A stretch of DNA of 15,233 nucleotides from Phycisphaerae bacterium. Lineage in GTDB: Bacteria > Planctomycetota > Phycisphaerae > Phycisphaerales > SM1A02. A program made the position numbers and the translations under genes. The stretch is from positions 14,964 to 30,196 of the forward strand of contig NZFT01000085.1 in assembly GCA_002690755.1 (NCBI GenBank). Direction: 5' to 3'. Positions 13,901 to 15,233 of the stretch are shown one piece after another; position 1 is the first letter of the stretch; every line of letters starts with the position of its first letter. Below the pieces are notes generated by a model. It was not told where the DNA came from. It saw only the letters and a list, made by a program, of their open reading frames with translations, and did not search any database.

Positions 13901-15233
13901 CTTCATCTCCAAGAAGACCGCCTCGTGGGCGGTCACCACCAGGGTGTTGGTCGCCGCGTCGGCCTCGATCCGCACCGGCTGCTCGCGACGGATGTCGTTG
14001 GGGCGGGCGTCGTATCGCGTGGTGAGGAGTCGGGCGATCTGCGCCGCATCGCTGCCCGAAAGCTGGAGCATCCGCAGTGGCGGCATGTCCGCCGGCTCGA
14101 AGACGTCGAGGGCCCGCACGAACTCCTCGATCGTCCGGACCTGGGCGGCATCGCCCCGCACCCACAGGCTGTTGGTCGGATTCACCACTTCAATGGTCGG
14201 CGGCGCGATCACCCGGCCGTCGCCGATCGCCACGGTTCGATCGATCATCTGCTGCAGCGGGGCCACGATTTCGGCGGCCCGGGCCTGCCGGATCGGGATC
14301 ATGCGGGCGACGGGCTCGGGGGGAAGCAACTGCCGTGCTTCGGCCAGCGCGCGTTCGAAGGACTGGACCGACGTGGTCGACCCGAGAACCTCGAAGACGC
14401 CGGACGCGGCGTCCACCATGACTTCGGGCCGGGGAAGTTCACCCTCGGGCAGCAGGGCCGCCTTGCGATCGAACGCCACCAACGCCTTTTCGAGCAGGGC
14501 GTCACCCGAACTGGTTCCGATCCGGATCACCCGGTAGGTCACGTCACCCGGCTGCGGGCGATCGAGCGTCCGCAGGAGGCCGTCGATCGCGACGAACTGA
14601 TCCGCGGTCGCGGTGACCACCAGCAGGTCGAGTTCGTCGACCGCTTCGAAGGTGGGCGGCACGTAGACCGAACCGTCCTTCGGCTTGAGAATCGCGCGGG
14701 AGAGCGTGGTCATCGAACCGACCAGCCGACTCGGCGGCGCAAACTGCGCGGTGAACTGTCGGACCACCGTCTCGGGCCTGATCGACGCCTTCGCGGAATC
14801 GATGGCCTTCTCGAAGCGATCGAGCGACTCCCGCGGTCCTTCGATCACCAGCCGCCGCGTCGCCGGATCGAAATCGGTGACGACCTCGAGCGTGGGATCG
14901 ATCTCGGCACCGGCCTCGAAGATCCGGGTCGCCCGGGCGAACGCGGTCCCGGGATCGGTCGCATCGAGCACCAGGTAGCGGACTTCGCGATCACCACGAG
15001 CCGGGCGGTCGATGAGCACGATCGTCTTCCGGACCGAATCGAGATCGCCGACGGGACCCGCCGCGACGAGGCTGCGGCCGTCCGGACCGGGGACCAGCTT
15101 CAGCACCGCCGCCTGCCGGGGCGTGAAGACCGCTCGACAAGCCGCGATCGCCGCATCGGGCGTCGCGTGCGTGAGCGGAAGCAGCACCACGGAATCACCC
15201 TCGCCCGGCGTGCCGGCACCCTCCTGCTCCAGA
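1946..15233 (-). CDS. Giant secretin (GspD/PulD/PilQ superfamily) with about 49 tandem N1-like domains (5' end outside window)
   Basis: One uninterrupted frame of more than 4,400 codons ends at TGA 1946-1948 and is still open at the right edge, so the N-terminus, including the expected signal peptide and any N0 domain, is missing. A GTG at 15190 (used here as residue 1 for numbering) is preceded by 14 more open in-frame codons and no ribosome binding site. Residues 1-4099 are tandem secretin N-type modules. Residues about 4100-4340 are the secretin beta-barrel domain. A tail of about 70 residues is helical ('LPLPEKIRREIRGG'), then strongly acidic and Ser-rich, ending EEEA. Secretins form multimeric gated outer-membrane channels for type II/III secretion, type IV pili or phage export. 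Their N modules form stacked periplasmic rings that dock inner-membrane partners. Typical members have 550-800 residues, so this one is at least five times larger. By eye I find only three cysteines. Which machine it serves is not visible here. The secretin assignment is certain, the repeat count approximate. Confidence 0.95.
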   Translation of the reverse strand, partial: LEQEGAGTPGEGDSVVLLPLTHATPDAAIAACRAVFTPRQAAVLKLVPGPDGRSLVAAGPVGDLDSVRKTIVLIDRPARGDREVRYLVLDATDPGTAFARATRIFEAGAEIDPTLEVVTDFDPATRRLVIEGPRESLDRFEKAIDSAKASIRPETVVRQFTAQFAPPSRLVGSMTTLSRAILKPKDGSVYVPPTFEAVDELDLLVVTATADQFVAIDGLLRTLDRPQPGDVTYRVIRIGTSSGDALLEKALVAFDRKAALLPEGELPRPEVMVDAASGVFEVLGSTTSVQSFERALAEARQLLPPEPVARMIPIRQARAAEIVAPLQQMIDRTVAIGDGRVIAPPTIEVVNPTNSLWVRGDAAQVRTIEEFVRALDVFEPADMPPLRMLQLSGSDAAQIARLLTTRYDARPNDIRREQPVRIEADAATNTLVVTAHEAVFLEMKEFVESLNRNTETEAERETMIFPLRLARAVDLAKALGTLYPEPPMPLDSRGRPLPHLRQPREVFVSADAGTNTLIIEAPSGRRSSFEVLVQQLDRIELPPQATLKTWNVERGEGSEIANTLQNLARQGVLSRPGSNGEKAVEVNVQFEPRSRTLIVAGDDFTFTKVDEILADLEAVPVTRALRVIEITSGDVTEISGRATRLFAEQTEGDPDFTGVEVEVDAVNGTILAVGEDASLNRFTQIVAQLESAQASPPDIRLISLRHGEATEVATMIIELLGNELAMATLGGPAPVIEALPQVNAILVAAEPREHEIIRQIVDTIDTADEALPPIRILQVRTADAVNLANALGQTYERRSNEEKAEKPVRISADVATNALIVAAHPDLLEEIRAIVTDLNDADRLDAEGREIRIFPLRVALAEDLATTIDQMYPEPPMPRDSRGRPRPDLQQAREVVVRANPQMNALIVDAPIQRMAGFEQLVQQLDQTQIVDATEIRTWKLPTVELEAAARTLRELADGGHLGGGDRGLAGSISISIDVASDTLLVSGPTAIFDRVGQVVDSLESGPVMPTTILRTFRLSQARADSVVPMLREILVARMTETSGQLDREIDRLLTVTADRKTNTVIISAPEVVMPVAEQLIKTLDSSAQVVGDPTVRVRPLMFADAAVVATALQQALPDMTSPATGDAMEVKVIPAAGSNALLLVGVPEEIEEVEVLIEPLDARPATDAMDARTFELAHADAIRIAPIVQKLLDDQQGNDPRVLIERIRRSRGAIDLTPTVRVEADARTNSLIVSGPQPAVNLAENLIEKLDRPDVDADLVYTTFTPARADAARIAGTAQTVLDRTRPGGVRSTLELLAEPETNSVLVVGTQEETERAVALLSEWDAQIPVLPPVDFKVITMRNASADAVAAVIAPVLRDRTRWPAALRDAARAGLVISEPSVTADVSSNRILVSAPAELQSIASTLARELDQADAGGSVEVRVYPVPTGGAADMAEALQRSLDAASDARPGEARPVVASAGRSDSIVVTAAPRLQEIVAQQLSAMASSGGGVQVRTVFLKHASASRVAPLVESLLAEDSVLQPRDLPSWMRAELMMARARGQVSEEPPIRVLPDDRLNAVIVTGPLAALNAAEQLVAQLDVAAPGGSGRSIRVLEVRNADARELATTLDELFAVADDGESPPAIRVNASSNTLLVRATPDQFSEIREIVEGIDDATLNVARELRTVPIDPSRGSAEDIARMLERMLDREDDDRVRIVPIEELLKKSKAVDAPGSKVSFTPASEADGLRGGIGRNPGLMGFARIAVAGIVLAATPVGQDAVASTTETPAIEAVAEDEAEIVIAIDPETNSLVILGAPRELDQVVELADEVEDTLPEEGSIIRTVPLPPGVDVRNVASVVGQTIRQLVPAGGRPGDLGRRTTVVADVTSNSLIIACRETDFELLADLIGSVARPADAPEVVVRIYRLDEMSASRAASGLVSLLQSPGRNRYRELSVTLDGDGRPVQARFDPTLIRAVADVEANALVVLAPREAVPFVDRYVELATQSPKAERATLRLFQLRYASAGELQRTLRQIFQTRFRNIRRSGAATAAEPDFAVDARSNQLVVTASTEELAEVESLLAQLDVEDGRERNPLTVIELAATSPTAAARILDQAVIGGDERLRATTLVLADDASGVLLVRADAPTLAEMRDVLERIDREATSRFPVRTIELTRADAGEVAAAVQGFYDDRARLFSTGRGRRTQSAAVAITGRTGGATLLVACDDPTFEEVSQLAKTFDEKDGKAGYEYRIYPLRNARANEIKNTVESLVSSLTRSDSGFSGFSFRSRSRGDQTRSGLGSIAVEVDDRLNALIVSGQGDRFELVEELIESLDVPTPDDERRIVRYYRVPGADVSLLEEVLSDALGGGETEFRWWRDDEESTGPKIFADPGSGTLFVVGSEGQQASVDAILDDFSGLLAGGDSVVEVVRTEFADAADVARAVSRFLRDRSRGAGSAATVVVTPIETSGAMIVAGTEDDVRMVKDLVARIDAPDLTGSRSLEIVVIERGDAADMAALIGAQFDRRGGDGVVITPDARTNSILVNAPASLYPQIAALINRLDAPDDTAESVIRTYNLEVADAGEATRILGETLRLDEDGRTTGISIAMDEDPDATPIEVQAIIVADRRSNSIVVTATRESLPVIESILAKLEEAPARSPIEYRIISLEHAPAVDVSFTLNRLLLARGLDWQDVAVDYNRFENQLIVGATPDQFEVIDTILSELDAPGTRTRRTDFVALQFADAMKLKDALGNFYGPFALEADTPDKQNVRIIADEATNSLVVTAAEEEWAGILALVEQLDSEEYDASLQLAVLPLVYADARSVARAINDAFRPQVEAARRGGRRPNREEPRQADDDRSNRERGEQSPPVLMQSEEWVSASAEVQTNSLVVSANRQNLQKIERIIAQLDIAEFVRLPAPRLIPVGAGDPESLAEALRTIYLPEGQNRGGTLRIVGDRPSNAVIVRADEEEFAQIRTLATALQQESDVKGVSVRVVRLESAPAARVAASVRAAYATKASQAKVPFSIDVDAVGNALVIASTGPFFEEVATTIREMDRLAPAAGQGIFLIDLENVPASVAERAVKRIGLDKAQPADSTSRLVVEPIKISAVEGRNALLVVANPADRETVVGILKAIDAQPEADFATNEVRIVQLQQAEAAAVVALIDQVIDPAGGGPDSTAIAAAVKEQIRRLNVVGGRSTPIALDLASPIRVTADVAGNSILISSTPANTRALVEVARLFDRLPTTEALTVQIFPLENMAADRFVGVVDDLFEQGRDLAVLPGSDIPAIPEGAIGASLTGRAALTVDERTNTVIAVGKESAVAFVEVMVGKLDSEVGTGWVEARVIPLKYADAGDLADFVQAAVVEGQTDIPGGTPMQTQVARMRAMRAGGDRAVESDVFVPLSRLMVKADAQLNALVVVASPPNLSLVEELVAMLDIEAAAPGAAVRIYAVEHGSSERITTVIRQLFEQQYRSGLIRDEDRIKAVPDVRTNSIVVSTSGRSFELFEDLLARLDVEVPVDFREIRIIELANASASRLAPMIQSLMDARLERLRRVQPETAELEQAVIMSDDRSNSLVVAAGNDTFDVVERLASDLDLDSIGDAADIRVVPVTRGGLERVARAVEQVMERRYADLPADVARRQRPLVITDPRTNSLLVAASPEDRRSIEDLVKRLSETPLNSAVEIEVLTLDSGSAREMAPRLESLMRDRMQSLGEAEGPSDRVSIEPLDGSNSLIVAASRENQTVIRDLVDVLMQAQSDRIGGHSLEIIPVARNRASDLVDLVEDLYVETENRRRGEEVVRVNADDRINAILATGTPADIAAIRDLVSRLDSEQPGAIVEVKYVPLASANVLETVALIESVLDGGGGRRGRAGQRGTVMRYLKEMEGVEPGDDPDGMEVEVSSAIRDSIALTPDVRTNTVIVSAPRDSMLLIERMIRDLDTSSTGSKRIEVFKLENADADAMAEILTELFQLRQQGSLYVLKPREDIGEAVEVSSLPGGGTETEMFGTDLTMVPDERQALSITVDSRTNALIVSGTPKYLELVGEVVRELDAEEANERQTLVYPLRNAEAGEVARVVSEFVSEDQRKLVETLNSDQLPSAARLLEREVTIVGDVKSNAVLVNASPRYMEQVESIIKELDVDPPQVLIQVMLAEITLDDDSDFGVTLNEKVGVVPLRTAGSVRYSSTDVFGAFSQPVSGSFSVGFNDLNLVLSAMYAQGRLQLLSNPSITVANNEEGRIQVGQEIRLPDSIATFDTGTQSTTVQAQDVGIILEVKPSINPDGFVRMDIRPTISRLSEKTTDISENFRSPIIIKRTADTTVTVKDGETVVIGGLIEENSERRDMKIPLLGDIPLIGGLFRSESEVRRRTELLIVLTPRVVSNTDMGKGSLRDITDTLVDELPLPEKIRREIRGGRLEGGDSELGESFEPIETSKDADDAKGSTEDESPSESTEEEA
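2170..2893 (-). other. Secretin (outer-membrane channel) domain of the giant protein
   Basis: The domain opens with 'VDPPQVLIQVMLAEI' (residue 4100 onward), the usual junction between the last N module and the secretin core. It continues through 'NLVLSAMYAQGRLQLLSNPSI' type strand pairs and 'GIILEVKPSINPDGFVRM'. It ends in the family signature at residues 4284-4317 (nt 2240-2341): G-E-T-V-V-I-G-G-L, eleven residues, then I-P-L-L-G-D-I-P-L-I-G-G-L-F. This fits the PROSITE secretin pattern at every position as I remember it. The closing 'ELLIVLTPRVV' is also standard. At about 240 residues the barrel is of normal size, so the enlargement of the protein is all periplasmic. Nothing in the channel domain looks degenerate. 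Confidence 0.95.
9901..10165 (-). other. Non-repeat insert with a signal-peptide-like hydrophobic segment inside module 22
   Basis: Module 22 is split: its first strand and helix ('LRTVPIDPSRG...ARMLERMLD') and its second half ('EIVIAIDPETNSLVILGAP') are separated by about 88 residues (about 1676-1764), where most modules have 10-30. The insert holds a charged part ('EELLKKSK'), a Gly-rich linker, then Met1725 followed by 'GFARIAVAGIVLAATPVGQ' (nt 9961-10018), a hydrophobic stretch ending in AVA-S that resembles a signal peptide and cleavage site. An acidic linker follows. No convincing ribosome binding site precedes Met1725. Confidence 0.65.
12221..12938 (-). repeat. Copy B of a duplicated three-module block inside the secretin array
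   Basis: Modules 11-13 of the array, counting from the right edge, match modules 6-8 (13382-14106) one to one and in the same order. The middle module carries the same unusual loop 'PEPPMPxDSRGRP' and ends 'FExLVQQLD'. The first has 'KPVRIxADxATNALIVxAH'. The third opens 'TEIRTWK'. The block is about 718 bases, close to the 725 of the other copy. The spacing between copies is five modules. Confidence 0.8.
13382..14106 (-). repeat. Copy A of the duplicated three-module block inside the secretin array
   Basis: Modules 6-8 of the array. The middle one contains 'PEPPMPLDSRGRPLPHL' (nt about 13735-13790), shared in shortened form with module 12 and with no other module. The first contains 'QPVRIEADAATNTLVVTAH', and the third opens 'LKTWN'. 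The neighbouring modules 9 and 14 also resemble each other, so the duplicated unit may originally have been five modules. The DNA of the copies has diverged considerably. Confidence 0.8.

Larger units (their letters stand above)
2894..15233 (-). repeat. Tandem array of about 49 secretin N1-like modules (protein-level repeats)
   Basis: Each module starts with a strand of the type 'x-I-R-x-x-x-L-x-x-A-D-A', followed by a helix ('x-x-A-x-x-L-x-x-L'), a variable loop, a strand carrying D-x-R-T-N-S-L-I-V-x-A, a helix and a closing 'I-x-x-L-D'. This is the two-helix, three-strand pattern of the secretin N1/N2/N3 modules (Secretin_N). I count 49 copies between the right edge and residue 4099, averaging about 84 residues. 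Most length variation comes from the loop between the first helix and the Asn-bearing strand. The copies are diverged, and I see no two that are near-identical in DNA, so the array is old rather than a recent expansion. Clear examples of the conserved strand lie at about 3555 (RTNTVIVSA), 4835 (RTNSIVVST), 7690 (RTNSILVNA), 11545 (RTNSLIVSG) and 13940 (ATNTLVVTA). The last module before the barrel (nt about 2894-3157) looks like a normal N3. The first visible module (about 15010-15190) lacks the Asn. Confidence 0.9.

Noticed and set aside
2894..15190. Regularly spaced short DNA motifs (for example variants of GAGTTGGTCCG) suggesting a CRISPR-like or intergenic repeat array
   Set aside because: They are the degenerate codons of the conserved RTNSLIV strand, always in the same reading frame and spaced by module length. 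There are no identical repeats or unique spacers outside coding sequence.
15188..15190. GTG as the true start of the giant secretin
   Set aside because: The frame is open upstream to the edge, no Shine-Dalgarno precedes it, and the chain would begin directly in a module without a signal peptide, which a secretin needs.

Overview
The window is a GC-rich (about two thirds G+C by eye), densely coding bacterial segment. Almost all of it reads on the minus strand. The mix of predicted lipoproteins, an outer-membrane secretin and a stand-alone ACT-domain protein points to a diderm bacterium. The very large repeat protein and base composition fit a planctomycete (Phycisphaerae-like) best, but no marker gene here proves that.

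Layout from left to right. Positions 1-449 (minus) hold the 5' part of a predicted lipoprotein gene that runs off the left edge. Positions 569-1051 (minus) hold a small ACT-domain protein of the COG3603 type. Positions 1052-1193 are a divergent intergenic region carrying a sigma70-like promoter for a tRNA-Gln (anticodon CUG) at 1194-1264 (plus). A perfect 17-bp hairpin at 1271-1307 is placed to end transcription from both sides. Positions 1354-1938 (minus) hold a second predicted lipoprotein, of unknown function. From 1946 to the right edge (minus) a single reading frame of more than 4,400 codons stays open and has no convincing start in the window.

The long frame is the main result. Its C-terminus is an unmistakable secretin (GspD/PulD/PilQ-type outer-membrane channel) domain that matches the secretin signature along its whole length. 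Everything N-terminal to it, roughly 4,100 residues, reads as about 49 tandem copies of the secretin N1-like (Secretin_N/KH-like) module, averaging about 84 residues each. Ordinary secretins carry two to four such modules. The array has inner structure: a block of several modules has been duplicated as a unit, one module carries a roughly 90-residue insert containing a signal-peptide-like hydrophobic segment, and a cluster of modules has lost the conserved Asn.

The lipoprotein at 1354-1938 starts 7 bases after the secretin stop codon, so the two are probably cotranscribed. By position it is a candidate partner or pilotin-like protein for the giant secretin, although its sequence is not recognisably a pilotin. 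No secretion ATPase, pseudopilin, inner-membrane platform or pilus gene is visible, so what the secretin works with must be sought beyond the right edge or elsewhere in the genome.
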